NCBI RefSeq assembly: GCF_016907955.1
Contig: NZ_JAFBCX010000012.1
Location: 62,001-126,000, forward strand
Source: Lentzea nigeriaca
Lineage (GTDB): Bacteria > Actinomycetota > Actinomycetes > Mycobacteriales > Pseudonocardiaceae
Reading direction: 5' to 3'
Length of the DNA: 64,000 nt
The notes beneath the pieces were generated by a model, which saw nothing but the letters and a program-made list of their open reading frames with translations, did no database searches and had not been told where the DNA came from. Within the stretch, counting starts at the first letter, position 1; every line of letters begins with the position of its first letter. The position numbers and the translations under genes were made by a program. Below, one piece after another: positions 9,446-17,721 of this stretch.

Positions 9446-10540
9446 ATGTCCCGCCTCACGCCTCTGAACGCCGAGCACGAGCAGCTCGGCGCGATGTTCA
9501 CCGACTTCGCGGGCTGGCGGATGCCGCTGCGCTACTCGAGCGAGCTCGCCGAGCACCACGCGGTGCGCACCACCGCAGGCCTGTTCGACCTCACGCACAT
9601 GGGTGAGATCGTGCTGACCGGACCGCAGGCGGGCGAGGCGCTCGACTACGCGCTCGTCGGCCACATCTCGGCGCTGGCGGTCGGCAAGGCCCGCTACACG
9701 ATGATCACGCAGGCCGACGGCGGCGTGATCGACGACCTGATCGTGTACCGCCTCGGCGACGAGGAGTTCATGGTCGTCGCGAACGCCTCCAACGCTCTCG
9801 TGGTCGCCGAGGCGCTCGTCGAGCGCGCCGCGGGGTTCGACACCGTCGTGACGGACAAGTCGACCGACTACGCGTTGATCGCGATCCAGGGCCCGAAGTC
9901 GGTCGAGATCCTCTCCGGGCTGACCGACACCGACCTCTCCACGGTCAAGTACTACGCGTCCTACCCGTCGAAGGTCGCCGGCGTCGACGCGCTGCTGGCG
10001 CGCACCGGGTACACGGGCGAGGAGGGCTTCGAGCTCTTCCTGGCGCCCGCCGACGCCGCGGCCGTCTGGAACGCACTGCTGGAGGCCGGTGCAGAGCACG
10101 AGCTCAAGCCGTGCGGTCTCGGCTGCCGCGACACGTTGCGTCTCGAAGCCGGAATGCCGTTGTACGGCAACGAGCTCACGACGTCGCTGACGCCGTACCA
10201 CGCGAACCTCGGCCGCGTCGTGAAGCTCGACAAGCCCGCCGACTTCGTGGGCCGCGACGCGCTGACGAAGGTGGCGGAGTCCGGTGTGGACTCGGTCCTC
10301 GTGGGACTGAAGACGCCGGAGCGCCGCGCCCCGCGGCACGGGTACGCGGTGCTGAACGGCGACGAGGTCGTGGGCGAGGTGACGTCGGGTGCGCTCTCCC
10401 CGACCCTCGGCTACTCCGTCGCCATGGCCTACGTGACGAAGGCGAGTGCCGAGCCCGGCACCCAACTGCTGGTGGACGTCCGCGGCAAGAAGCAGCCGGT
10501 CGAGGTCGTCGCACTTCCGTTCTACAAGCGCGCCAAGTAG
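9446..10540 (+). CDS. gcvT: Glycine cleavage system T-protein (aminomethyltransferase)
   Basis: 364-residue tetrahydrofolate-dependent aminomethyltransferase. It takes the aminomethyl group from lipoyl H-protein and yields 5,10-methylene-THF and ammonia. Typical T-protein features are FTDFAGWRMPLRYSSELAEHHAVR and GLFDLTHMGEI at the N-terminus, IAIQGPKS in the middle, GYTGEEGFELFL, and the folate-binding DTLRLEAGMPLYGNEL. ATG 9446 has a good ribosome site (GGAGGAG, 7-base spacing). A tandem glycine riboswitch lies in its leader and glyA follows after 13 bases, giving a glycine/serine one-carbon operon. The P- and H-proteins are not in the window. Confidence 0.97.
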   Translation: MSRLTPLNAEHEQLGAMFTDFAGWRMPLRYSSELAEHHAVRTTAGLFDLTHMGEIVLTGPQAGEALDYALVGHISALAVGKARYTMITQADGGVIDDLIVYRLGDEEFMVVANASNALVVAEALVERAAGFDTVVTDKSTDYALIAIQGPKSVEILSGLTDTDLSTVKYYASYPSKVAGVDALLARTGYTGEEGFELFLAPADAAAVWNALLEAGAEHELKPCGLGCRDTLRLEAGMPLYGNELTTSLTPYHANLGRVVKLDKPADFVGRDALTKVAESGVDSVLVGLKTPERRAPRHGYAVLNGDEVVGEVTSGALSPTLGYSVAMAYVTKASAEPGTQLLVDVRGKKQPVEVVALPFYKRAK

Positions 10541-10553
10541 GGAGATCCTCCAG

Positions 10554-11819
10554 ATGTCCGACCAGTTCAACGCCTCCCTCGCGGAGTACGACCCCGAGGT
10601 CGCGCAGGCCGTTGCGGCCGAGCTGGCTCGCCAGCAGGGCACCCTCGAGATGATCGCCTCGGAGAACTTCACGCCGGTCTCCGTCCTGCAGGCGCAGGGC
10701 TCGGTGCTCACCAACAAGTACGCCGAGGGCTACCCCGGCCGCCGCTACTACGGCGGCTGCGAGCACGTCGACGTCGTGGAGCGCCTCGCCATCGAGCGCA
10801 TCAAGTCGTTGTTCGGTTCCGGTTTCGCCAACGTCCAGCCGCACTCGGGCGCGCAGGCCAACGCGGCCGCGATGTTCGCGCTGCTGCAGCCGGGCGACAC
10901 GATCCTCGGCCTGGACCTCGCGCACGGCGGTCACCTGACCCACGGCATGCGCATCAACTTCTCCGGCAAGCTCTACAACGTCGTGCCGTACCACGTCTCC
11001 GACTCGGACGGCCGCGTCGACATGGCCGAGGTCGAGCGCCTCGCCCAGGAGCACCGCCCGAAGCTGATCGTCGCCGGCTGGTCCGCCTACCCGCGCCAGC
11101 TGGACTTCGCCGAGTTCCGCCGCATCGCCGACTCGGTCGAGGCCTACCTGATGGTGGACATGGCCCACTTCGCCGGCCTGGTGGCCGCGGGTCTGCACCC
11201 GTCGCCCGTCCCGCACGCGCACGTGACGACGACGACCACGCACAAGACCCTCGGCGGCCCCCGCGGTGGCGTGATCCTGTCGAACGACGCGGACATCGCC
11301 AAGAAGATCAACTCTGCGGTCTTCCCCGGCCAGCAGGGCGGCCCGCTGGAGCACGTGATCGCCGCCAAGGCCGTGGCGTTCAAGCACGCCGCCTCGCCGG
11401 AGTTCGCCGACCGCCAGCGCCGCACGCTGGAGGGCTCGAAGATCCTCGCCGACCGCCTCTCGCAGCCGGACGTCGCCGCCGCGGGCGTGAAGGTCCTGAC
11501 CGGCGGCACCGACGTCCACCTGGTGCTGGTCGACCTGGTGAACTCCGAGCTCGACGGCAAGCAGGCCGAGGACGTGCTGCACCAGATCGGCATCACGGTC
11601 AACCGCAACGCCGTCCCCAACGACCCGCGCCCGCCGATGGTCACCTCGGGCCTGCGGATCGGCACGCCGGCACTCGCGACGCGCGGCTTCGGCGAGGTGG
11701 ACTTCACCGAGGTCGCCGACATCATCGCGGAGGCCCTGAAGCCGGGTGCCGCACTCGACGAGCTGCGCGCCCGCGTCGAGGTGCTGGCGGCCAAGCACCC
11801 GCTGTACCCGACGCTCTGA
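10554..11819 (+). CDS. glyA: Serine hydroxymethyltransferase
   Basis: 421-residue PLP enzyme that interconverts serine and glycine with transfer of a one-carbon unit to tetrahydrofolate. The PLP lysine is K231 in TTTTTHKTLGGPRGG. Other family marks are ASENFTPVSV, NKYAEGYPGRRYYGGCE, HSGAQANAA, and MVDMAHFAGLVAAGLHP just before the lysine. ATG 10554 follows GGGAGA with 8-base spacing. The 13-base gap after gcvT and the absence of its own promoter-like gap indicate cotranscription under the glycine riboswitch, so the operon both cleaves glycine and rebalances glycine with serine. A strong terminator follows the stop. Confidence 0.98.
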   Translation: MSDQFNASLAEYDPEVAQAVAAELARQQGTLEMIASENFTPVSVLQAQGSVLTNKYAEGYPGRRYYGGCEHVDVVERLAIERIKSLFGSGFANVQPHSGAQANAAAMFALLQPGDTILGLDLAHGGHLTHGMRINFSGKLYNVVPYHVSDSDGRVDMAEVERLAQEHRPKLIVAGWSAYPRQLDFAEFRRIADSVEAYLMVDMAHFAGLVAAGLHPSPVPHAHVTTTTTHKTLGGPRGGVILSNDADIAKKINSAVFPGQQGGPLEHVIAAKAVAFKHAASPEFADRQRRTLEGSKILADRLSQPDVAAAGVKVLTGGTDVHLVLVDLVNSELDGKQAEDVLHQIGITVNRNAVPNDPRPPMVTSGLRIGTPALATRGFGEVDFTEVADIIAEALKPGAALDELRARVEVLAAKHPLYPTL

Positions 11820-11834
11820 CCGCTTGACGTGAAT

Positions 11835-11856
11835 GGGGGCCGACGGGCCCCCTTTT
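11835..11856 (+). terminator. Rho-independent terminator of gcvT-glyA
   Basis: GGGGGCC (11835-11841) pairs with GGCCCCC (11846-11852) around a 4-base loop and is followed directly by TTTT. It sits 15 bases after the glyA stop. Confidence 0.85.
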
Positions 11857-11989
11857 CGCTGTTCAGGGCACTGTCAGACCTGCTGAGTAGGGTGAGTTGC
11901 GAGGGGTTTCCCGGCCAGGGGGACCCCTGCGCGAGCGTGCACACGTCGGTGACCTCGACTCGTCACCGCTGGCGGTCGGCAGATCCGAG

Positions 11990-12240
11990 AGGCAGGCTGC
12001 CAGCGCCCTCGTGCCGACCAGACCGTCGGGTACCGCGTGGTGCGGCGCGGTCCAAGCCACGGACCGCACCAGCCCCGATCTGGGGTGCTTCGCCGCATGT
12101 CCGGCGCACCGGTCAGGCCGGCGATGCTCGCCACCACCAGCACCGAGCCGCCACTCATCGCCTTCGTGCGCGCGACCACGTCGCACACCGCGGGGTTGAG
12201 GCCGATCCGCACGTCGCCTTGTCGTGGCCGATTCTGCGAT
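11990..12240 (-). pseudogene. Remnant of a short-chain dehydrogenase/reductase
   Basis: Minus-strand fragments in two reading frames resemble the active-site half of an SDR enzyme. At 12102-12155 the frame reads SGGSVLVVASIAGLTGAP, like the serine-containing strand of classical SDRs. At about 12031-12096 a shifted frame reads AAKHPRSGLVRSVAWTAPHH, like the lysine helix that follows. The conserved tyrosine is not present in place, and the Rossmann N-terminus and C-terminal part are missing. The piece lies in a 540-base region without an intact gene. The identification rests on short motifs, so confidence is moderate. Confidence 0.4.
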
Positions 12241-12261
12241 CGTCGTCCGCACGATGGACAC

Positions 12262-12299
12262 GCAAGAGCCCGCCTGGCTCGGCTCAGGCGGGCTCTTGC
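12262..12299. terminator. Perfect 15-bp inverted repeat (terminator-like)
   Basis: GCAAGAGCCCGCCTG (12262-12276) is perfectly repeated in inverted form at 12285-12299 around an 8-base loop. A very stable G+C-rich hairpin without a T-run. It may terminate transcripts from either side of the pseudogene region. Confidence 0.6.
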
Positions 12300-12320
12300 A
12301 GGAGAGCGAAACGACGGGAA

Positions 12321-12346
12321 CCCCGGCCCCTTCCCCAGGGCCGGGG
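12321..12346 (-). terminator. Hairpin downstream of the secreted-repeat protein gene
   Basis: CCCCGGCCC (12321-12329) pairs with GGGCCGGGG (12338-12346). It lies 55 bases beyond the stop of the minus-strand gene at 12401 and probably ends its transcript. Only a weak T-stretch follows. Confidence 0.5.
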
Positions 12347-12400
12347 TGTCACCGTGTCAGGGTGTTGTGTGTCTCAGATGGACCGTCCTAACGGGAGTCT

Positions 12401-13078
12401 TTACGCAGCGGGAGCCGTCACACCGGGCGGGAGGCACTCGACGTTGCGCTTGCCGTCCGGCTGGATCACGAACCAGGTGCCGCCAACGCCCTGGCCGGCC
12501 CACTTGCCAGGAGCCGGGTCCTTCGAGTAGGCGTAGATGGCCCAGCCGTCGATCGCGACCTGCTTCTTGCCGTCCGCGCGGGTGATCAGCGAGACGAGCT
12601 TCGGGTCGATGCCCTCGAGCTGCGGGATGGTGTCCGACAGCAGTGGCGGCCACGTGACGGCGCACTGGTTGTTGCAGTTCGACTTGCCTTCCGGCTTCGG
12701 GGTGTCCTTGTCGAAGCGGTACATGGTGCGGCCGTCGCCGTCCTGGACGACCATGCCCATCTTGTCGACCGCCTTGCCGACCAGGCGCAGAGTGCTCACC
12801 GGGGCGGCGGCGGGGGGCTGCGCGGCGGGGGGCTGCGCGGCCGGTGTCTCGGGTGCCTGCTGCTGAACAGGGGTCTGTGGCGCCTGAGCGGGCTCCTGGA
12901 GTACCGGGGCCTGACCCGTGTCGCCGTAGTCGCCCAGGACGCCGAGGTCGGTTTCGGTCTGTGCCACCGGTTTCGAGTTCGTGCCACTTCCCGTGGCACT
13001 CCAGACACCCAGACCCAGCACAACTGCCAGCCCCGCGGCGAGCCCGATGGCAATGCGGTTACGTCGGATCACACTCAT
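12401..13078 (-). CDS. Membrane-anchored secreted-repeat protein (Lipoprotein_15-like domain)
   Basis: 225-residue exported protein of unknown role. Residues ~8-25 form an uncleaved or signal-type hydrophobic helix (IGLAAGLAVVLGLGVWSATG) after RRNR. A proline/glutamine/alanine linker contains a short AAQPP repeat. The C-terminal half carries the secreted-repeat family motifs: GRTMYRFDKDTPKPEGKSNC with NCNNQCAVTWPPLL, and later GWAIYAYSKDPAPGKWAGQG. There is no lipobox cysteine, so it is membrane- rather than lipid-anchored. ATG 13078 has an excellent ribosome site (AAGGAGG just upstream on the minus strand). It is divergent from the methyltransferase gene at 13205. Homologues in streptomycetes have been linked to surface or redox-stress roles, but function is not established here. 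Confidence 0.82.
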   Translation of the reverse strand: MSVIRRNRIAIGLAAGLAVVLGLGVWSATGSGTNSKPVAQTETDLGVLGDYGDTGQAPVLQEPAQAPQTPVQQQAPETPAAQPPAAQPPAAAPVSTLRLVGKAVDKMGMVVQDGDGRTMYRFDKDTPKPEGKSNCNNQCAVTWPPLLSDTIPQLEGIDPKLVSLITRADGKKQVAIDGWAIYAYSKDPAPGKWAGQGVGGTWFVIQPDGKRNVECLPPGVTAPAA

Positions 13079-13204
13079 GTCCTCCTTGTCCGTCGTTCGC
13101 TCTATCGAGGCCATACGGGCGTGGTCGCGTCTCGGTTCAGAAACGAACCGAACCTTCTCCCGTCTCGAACGTCTGGCGGAGCCAGGTCACGCAGGAGGTG
13201 CAGG

Positions 13205-14455
13205 GTGGTCGTCGCTGGTCAGCTGGCAGGAATGGCCGAACGCGTGCTGGGCGCGCCGCTGCCGATCGGAATTCGGGCGTGGGACGGAAGCGCGGCGGGC
13301 CCGCAGGACGGCACGGTGCTCGTGATCCGCTCTCGCGACGCTCTCCGCCGCCTCGTCTGGAGCCCGAACGAGCTGGGTCTCGCGCGCGCGTACGTGAGCG
13401 GCGAGCTCGACGTCGAGGGCGACCTCGCTGTCGGCCTGTCCCACATCTGGGGCCTCGTGCGGCGCGGCGTCACCCGCCGGCCGCGGATCTCCGAGGTCGT
13501 GAAACTTGCATTGCGCCTGAAAGTGCTGGGCCCCAACCCGTCCGCGCCTCGCGAGGAGGCACGGCTGCGCGGCGCCCTGCACACGAAGCCGCGCGACCGG
13601 GACGCCATCTCGCACCACTACGACCTCAGCAACGCGTTCTACCAGATCGTGCTCGACCCGAGCATGGCCTACTCGTGCGGCTACTTCGCGTCCTCATCGG
13701 ACTCGCTGGCCCAGGCCCAGCACAACAAGCTGGATCTGGTGTGCCGCAAGCTGGATCTACGACCAGGGATGAGGCTTCTCGACGTCGGCTGCGGCTGGGG
13801 ATCGGTGATCATCCACGCGGCCCGCGACTACGGCGTGCACGCCACCGGCGTCACGATCTCCGCCTCACAGCGCGACCACATCCTCGCGCGCATCGCCGCA
13901 GAGGGCCTGGAGGGCCGCGTCGAGGTGCGCCTGCAGGACTATCGCGAAGTCCGCGACGACCCGTTCGACGCGATCTCCACCATCGAGATGGGCGAACACG
14001 TCGGCGAGCAGAACTACCCGACCTACGCCTCCACGCTCTTCCGTTTGCTGAAGCCGGAAGGCCGCCTGCTGCTGCAACAGATGTCCCGTGGCCGCAACGC
14101 ACCCGGCGGTGGCGCGTTCATCGAGTCCTATGTCGCGCCGGACATGCACATGCGACCCGTCAGCCAGACAACAGGCTTTCTGGAAAGCGCCGGCTTCGAG
14201 ATCCGCGACGTCCACGCGTTGCGCGAGCACTACGTCTGGACCGTGCAGGCGTGGTCGCAGACACTGGAAGACCGGTGGGACGAGGTCGTCGCACTGGTCG
14301 GCGAGGGACAGGCGCGCGTGTGGCGGCTCTACCTCGCGGGCGGCGCGCTGACGTTCGAGGAGGGGCGGATGGGCGTGGACCAGATCCTCGCGGTGCGCAG
14401 GAGCGAACACGGCCGCAGCGGCATGCCGAGCGTGCGCCGCGAACTGGTGGCGTGA
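13205..14455 (+). CDS. Cyclopropane-fatty-acyl-phospholipid synthase-like SAM methyltransferase
   Basis: 416-residue enzyme that would transfer a methylene or methyl group from S-adenosylmethionine to the double bond of an unsaturated acyl chain in a phospholipid. Motifs are YDLSNAFYQIVLDPSMAYSC with the active-site cysteine, the SAM-binding LLDVGCGWGSVIIHAA, GVTISASQRDH, and EMGEHVG. GTG 13205 has AGGAGG at 13193-13198 with 6-base spacing, which decides the start. The DUF1295 gene follows with a TGATG overlap. The same pair occurs near ufaA1 in mycobacteria, where a flavoprotein partner reduces the product to 10-methyl fatty acids. No such flavoprotein is present beside this gene, so a cyclopropane or methylene product is equally possible. 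Confidence 0.9.
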   Translation: MVVAGQLAGMAERVLGAPLPIGIRAWDGSAAGPQDGTVLVIRSRDALRRLVWSPNELGLARAYVSGELDVEGDLAVGLSHIWGLVRRGVTRRPRISEVVKLALRLKVLGPNPSAPREEARLRGALHTKPRDRDAISHHYDLSNAFYQIVLDPSMAYSCGYFASSSDSLAQAQHNKLDLVCRKLDLRPGMRLLDVGCGWGSVIIHAARDYGVHATGVTISASQRDHILARIAAEGLEGRVEVRLQDYREVRDDPFDAISTIEMGEHVGEQNYPTYASTLFRLLKPEGRLLLQQMSRGRNAPGGGAFIESYVAPDMHMRPVSQTTGFLESAGFEIRDVHALREHYVWTVQAWSQTLEDRWDEVVALVGEGQARVWRLYLAGGALTFEEGRMGVDQILAVRRSEHGRSGMPSVRRELVA

Positions 14456-15225
14456 TGAGCTTCCTGATCAGCTTGGCAGCTGTCTTCCTGCTGCTCAGCG
14501 GCCTGTTCCTGTACGCGGACGCGCGACGCAGATACGACCTGATCGACTCCGCGTGGGGTCCCGGCTTCGCAGTGATCGCGGTGATCACCTTGCTGTTCGC
14601 GGAGGGCGAACCAACTCGGCAGTGGCTCGTGACTGCCCTGACCGCGGTGTGGGGCCTACGCCTGGGAGTGCACATCTTCGTGCGCAACTCCGGCAAGGAC
14701 GAAGACCCCCGCTACCAAGACATTTTGAGGCGTGCCAACGGAAACCCGCGCCTGCGGATGTACCGCGTCTACCTCATCCAGGCCGCTCTGATGTGGATCG
14801 TGTCGCTCCCGATCCAGGCCGCACAGCATCTTTCGGCCCCGATCGGAGTGCTAGACTGGGCGGGCACTGGCGTGTGGATGGTCGGCTTCATCTTCGAGGC
14901 CGTTGGCGACTGGCAGCTCTCCCGTTTCCGCTTGGACCCGGCGAACAAGGGCGCCGTGATGGACCGCGGACTGTGGCGCTACACAAGGCATCCCAACTAC
15001 TTCGGCGACGCCGTCGTGTGGTGGGGCCTGTACCTGTTCGCGTTGCACTCGTGGCCCGCCGCGCTCACGATCATCGGCCCGGTGATCATGACGTGGCTGC
15101 TCGCGAAGGGCACCGGCAAACCGTTGCTGGAGAAGGACATCATGTCCCGGCGTCCCGGCTACGCCGAGTACGTCCGGCGCACGAGCGGGTTCGTGCCGCT
15201 GCCTCCGCGCAGTCGCGTGGGGTAG
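14455..15225 (+). CDS. DUF1295 family membrane protein (steroid-reductase-like fold)
   Basis: 256-residue integral membrane protein with about six hydrophobic segments (FLISLAAVFLLLSGLFLYAD at the N-terminus, IGVLDWAGTGVWMVGFIFEA in the middle). The C-terminal signature RGLWRYTRHPNYFGDAVVWW is typical of DUF1295/ICMT-like enzymes, and PGYAEYVRRTSGFVPLPPR closes the domain. The ATG overlaps the stop of the methyltransferase by one base, so translation is coupled. Distant relatives are steroid reductases and isoprenylcysteine methyltransferases, so a lipid substrate in the membrane is likely. The exact reaction is unknown. Confidence 0.88.
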   Translation: MSFLISLAAVFLLLSGLFLYADARRRYDLIDSAWGPGFAVIAVITLLFAEGEPTRQWLVTALTAVWGLRLGVHIFVRNSGKDEDPRYQDILRRANGNPRLRMYRVYLIQAALMWIVSLPIQAAQHLSAPIGVLDWAGTGVWMVGFIFEAVGDWQLSRFRLDPANKGAVMDRGLWRYTRHPNYFGDAVVWWGLYLFALHSWPAALTIIGPVIMTWLLAKGTGKPLLEKDIMSRRPGYAEYVRRTSGFVPLPPRSRVG

Positions 15226-15288
15226 GTGTGGCGGTGTCGGCTGCGCGGTGACGTGGTTGGGCTGCGGTGTGGTTCGCGCGCGGCGGTT

Positions 15289-15480
15289 TCGTGCCGTGCA
15301 GCATGTTCCGCGCAGTCCGGCTCGTTTCGGCTGTGCCGAGTGCGTTCGACGCACGAGCCGATTCGTGCCACGCGGCGTGTTCCATGCGCCACCCGGTTCG
15401 TCTCGCCACAGCTCCTCGCGGGCCGTGCTCGCGTCGTGCCCTCGCGTGTTCACAACCCGCCGACTGGTCTGTATCGCGCC
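15289..15480. repeat. Degenerate tandem repeat, ~72-74 bp unit, three partial copies
   Basis: The block starting TCGTGCC at 15289 recurs at 15363 and again at 15434 (spacings 74 and 71). Each copy runs TCGTGCC, then a GCGTGTTC-like element (GCATGTTC in copy 1), then a GGTTCGT/GGCTCGT-like element about 25 bases on. The copies differ at many positions. The repeat fills most of the 311-base gap between the DUF1295 gene and the peptidase gene. No open frame through it looks like a protein. Copy boundaries are by eye. Confidence 0.5.
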
Positions 15481-15536
15481 AGGCAGAAAGCCTCACGGCA
15501 CCGGTCTGGCGCAGGCCCGCGGGTTAGTGTGGGCGG

Positions 15537-17585
15537 GTGGGCAACGACATCTCCTTCCCGCGCCAACAGGCGCGCACCCAGCGGTTCACCGTAGGCGCAC
15601 CCCGGACCTTCGCGGTGTCGTCAGACGGGGAACGTGTCTTCTTCCTGCGTCCGGCCACGGCCACGAGCCGTGCGAACGGCCTCTGGGAGCTGAACACGGC
15701 CACCGGCGCCGAAAGGCTGCTCGCCGACCCGGCGCAGCTGCTGACCGACCCCGAGGACCTGCCGGCGGAGGAGAAGGCCCGCCGCGAGCGCACGCGTGAG
15801 TCCGGCGCGGGCATCGTGGGCTACGCGCTGTCGAAGGACGCGACGGTCGCGTCGTTCGCGCTGTCCGGCCGCCTGTTCGTGGCCGACCTCGTGAAGGGCG
15901 CCGTCCGCGAACTGCCGACCGAGGGCGGCGTCATCGACCCGCGCGTCGACCCGACGGGCTCGCGTGTGGCCTATGTCACCCGCGGCACCCTGCGCGTGGT
16001 CGAGCTCGACTCGGGCGACGACTACGCCGTGGCCGTCCCCGACGGCGAGGACGTGACGTTCGGCCTGGCCGAGTTCATCGCGGCCGAGGAGATGTCGCGC
16101 TACCGCGGCTACTGGTGGGAGCCGAACGGCACCCGCCTCATCGCGGCGCGCGTGAACAACGCCCCGGTGCAGCGCTGGTACATCGCCGACCCGGCCAACC
16201 CGGCCACCGCCGCCACCGAGATCGCCTATCCGGCCGCCGGCACCACCAACGCCACCGTGTCGCTGCACGTGGTGTCGCTGGACGGCACCTTCGTCCCGGT
16301 GCTGCTCGAGTTCGACTACCTGAACGACGTGCACTGGTCCTCCGGCGGCGCCCCGCTGATCACCACCCAGACCCGTGACCAGCGCACTCGTAAGATCCAC
16401 GCCCTGACCCCGGACACCGGCGCGGTGTCCGACCTCGTCACCGAGACCGACCCGACGTGGCTCGAGGTCACCGACGGCGCTCCGGCGTGGACCCCGGACG
16501 GCCGCCTGGTGCGGATCGTGGGCAACGGCGACGAGTACGCACTGCAGGTGGGCGACGACATCCTCACCGAGGGCCTCCAGGTGCGCCGTGTCCTCGACAT
16601 CGCGGGCGACTCGATCCTGATCGCCGCGTCGTCGGACGACCCGACCCAGACGCACGTCTACTCGGTCGGCGCCAAGGTGGAGCAACTGTCCACTGAGGAC
16701 GGTGTGCACACCGCAGTCCGGGGCGGCAGCACGATCGTGCTGATTTCGGCCACTTTGGACAGGTTCGGCGCCCGAGCGACCGTCGGCGACTACGTCATCG
16801 AGTCGTGGGCAGAGACCCCGGTGCTCAAGGCGTCCCCGCGAATGCTGACCCTGGGCGAACGCAAGATCCGCGCGGCCCTCCTGCTCCCGACCGGCCACAC
16901 GTCGGGAACCAAGCTCCCGGTCCTGATGGACCCGTACGGCGGCCCGCACGCCCAGCGCGTGGTGTCGGCCCAGAACGCGTTCCTCGCCTCGCAGTGGCTG
17001 GCAGACCAGGGCTTCGCCGTCCTGGTGGCCGACGGCCGCGGCACCCCTGGCCGAGGCCTCGCCTGGGAACGCGCCATCGCCCACGACTTCGCCGGCGCCA
17101 CCCTGGAAGACCAGGTGGACGCCCTCCACGCGGCCGCGGCCCTCGAACCCGACCTGGACCTGACCCGCGTGGCCATCCGAGGCTGGTCGTACGGCGGCTA
17201 CCTCAGCGCCCTGGCCGTCCTGCGCCGCCCGGACGTCTTCCACGCGGGCATCGCCGGCGCCCCGGTGACCGACTGGCGCCTCTACGACACCCACTACACC
17301 GAGCGCTACCTGGGCCACCCCGACGACAAGCCCGAGGTGTACGACGCGAACTCCCTGATCGCCGACGCCGACAAGCTCTCCCGCCCACTGATGATCATCC
17401 ACGGCCTGGCCGACGACAACGTGGTGGCAGCCCACACCCTGCGCCTCTCCAACGCCCTGCTGGCCGCGGGCCGCCCCCACACCGTGCTGCCGCTCTCGGG
17501 CGTCACGCACATGACGCCGCAGGAACAGGTGGCCGAAAACCTGCTCCTCCTGCAGGTCGACTTCCTCAAGCAGTCCCTGTCCTGA
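15537..17585 (+). CDS. S9 family prolyl oligopeptidase / dipeptidyl-peptidase IV-like
   Basis: 682-residue serine peptidase. The N-terminal ~420 residues form the DPP IV-type beta-propeller (EFIAAEEMSRYRGYWWEPNG, which places the double-glutamate dipeptide-binding motif EE). The C-terminal alpha/beta hydrolase domain has the nucleophile S551 in GWSYGGYLSALA, the aspartate in HGLADDNVVAA and the histidine in SGVTHMTP. The EE motif argues for true dipeptidyl-peptidase activity on X-Pro N-termini. No signal peptide is seen, so it is probably cytoplasmic. GTG 15537 is the first plausible start after the repeat region. Two hairpins follow its stop. Confidence 0.93.
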   Translation: MGNDISFPRQQARTQRFTVGAPRTFAVSSDGERVFFLRPATATSRANGLWELNTATGAERLLADPAQLLTDPEDLPAEEKARRERTRESGAGIVGYALSKDATVASFALSGRLFVADLVKGAVRELPTEGGVIDPRVDPTGSRVAYVTRGTLRVVELDSGDDYAVAVPDGEDVTFGLAEFIAAEEMSRYRGYWWEPNGTRLIAARVNNAPVQRWYIADPANPATAATEIAYPAAGTTNATVSLHVVSLDGTFVPVLLEFDYLNDVHWSSGGAPLITTQTRDQRTRKIHALTPDTGAVSDLVTETDPTWLEVTDGAPAWTPDGRLVRIVGNGDEYALQVGDDILTEGLQVRRVLDIAGDSILIAASSDDPTQTHVYSVGAKVEQLSTEDGVHTAVRGGSTIVLISATLDRFGARATVGDYVIESWAETPVLKASPRMLTLGERKIRAALLLPTGHTSGTKLPVLMDPYGGPHAQRVVSAQNAFLASQWLADQGFAVLVADGRGTPGRGLAWERAIAHDFAGATLEDQVDALHAAAALEPDLDLTRVAIRGWSYGGYLSALAVLRRPDVFHAGIAGAPVTDWRLYDTHYTERYLGHPDDKPEVYDANSLIADADKLSRPLMIIHGLADDNVVAAHTLRLSNALLAAGRPHTVLPLSGVTHMTPQEQVAENLLLLQVDFLKQSLS

Positions 17586-17590
17586 GCGAT

Positions 17591-17620
17591 GCGGGCGGGA
17601 CCAGGACCGGTCCCGCCCGC
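17591..17620 (+). terminator. Terminator hairpin after the S9 peptidase gene
   Basis: GCGGGCGGGACC (17591-17602) is perfectly complementary to GGTCCCGCCCGC (17609-17620), a 12-bp stem starting 6 bases past the peptidase stop. No T-run follows. Confidence 0.7.
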
Positions 17621-17674
17621 ACCCCGACACCATGGATCCGCAGTCACCACCAGGGCGCGATCGGAAACAGCAAA

Positions 17675-17705
17675 AGGGGCGCCTCCCGCAACGGGAAGCG
17701 CCCCT
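17675..17705. terminator. Bidirectional terminator between convergent genes
   Basis: AGGGGCGC...CGGGA-type stem: AGGGGCGC at 17675-17682 pairs with GCGCCCCT at 17698-17705, extended by TCCCG/CGGGA inside. AAAA precedes it, giving a T-run when read on the minus strand, so it fits best as the terminator of the polyamine operon. Confidence 0.75.
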
Positions 17706-17721
17706 CTCACAAGCCGAACCG

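Noticed and set aside
15226..15536. CRISPR-like array
   Set aside because: The repeat copies are degenerate, ~73 bases apart with no constant repeat/variable spacer pattern, and no cas genes are in the window.
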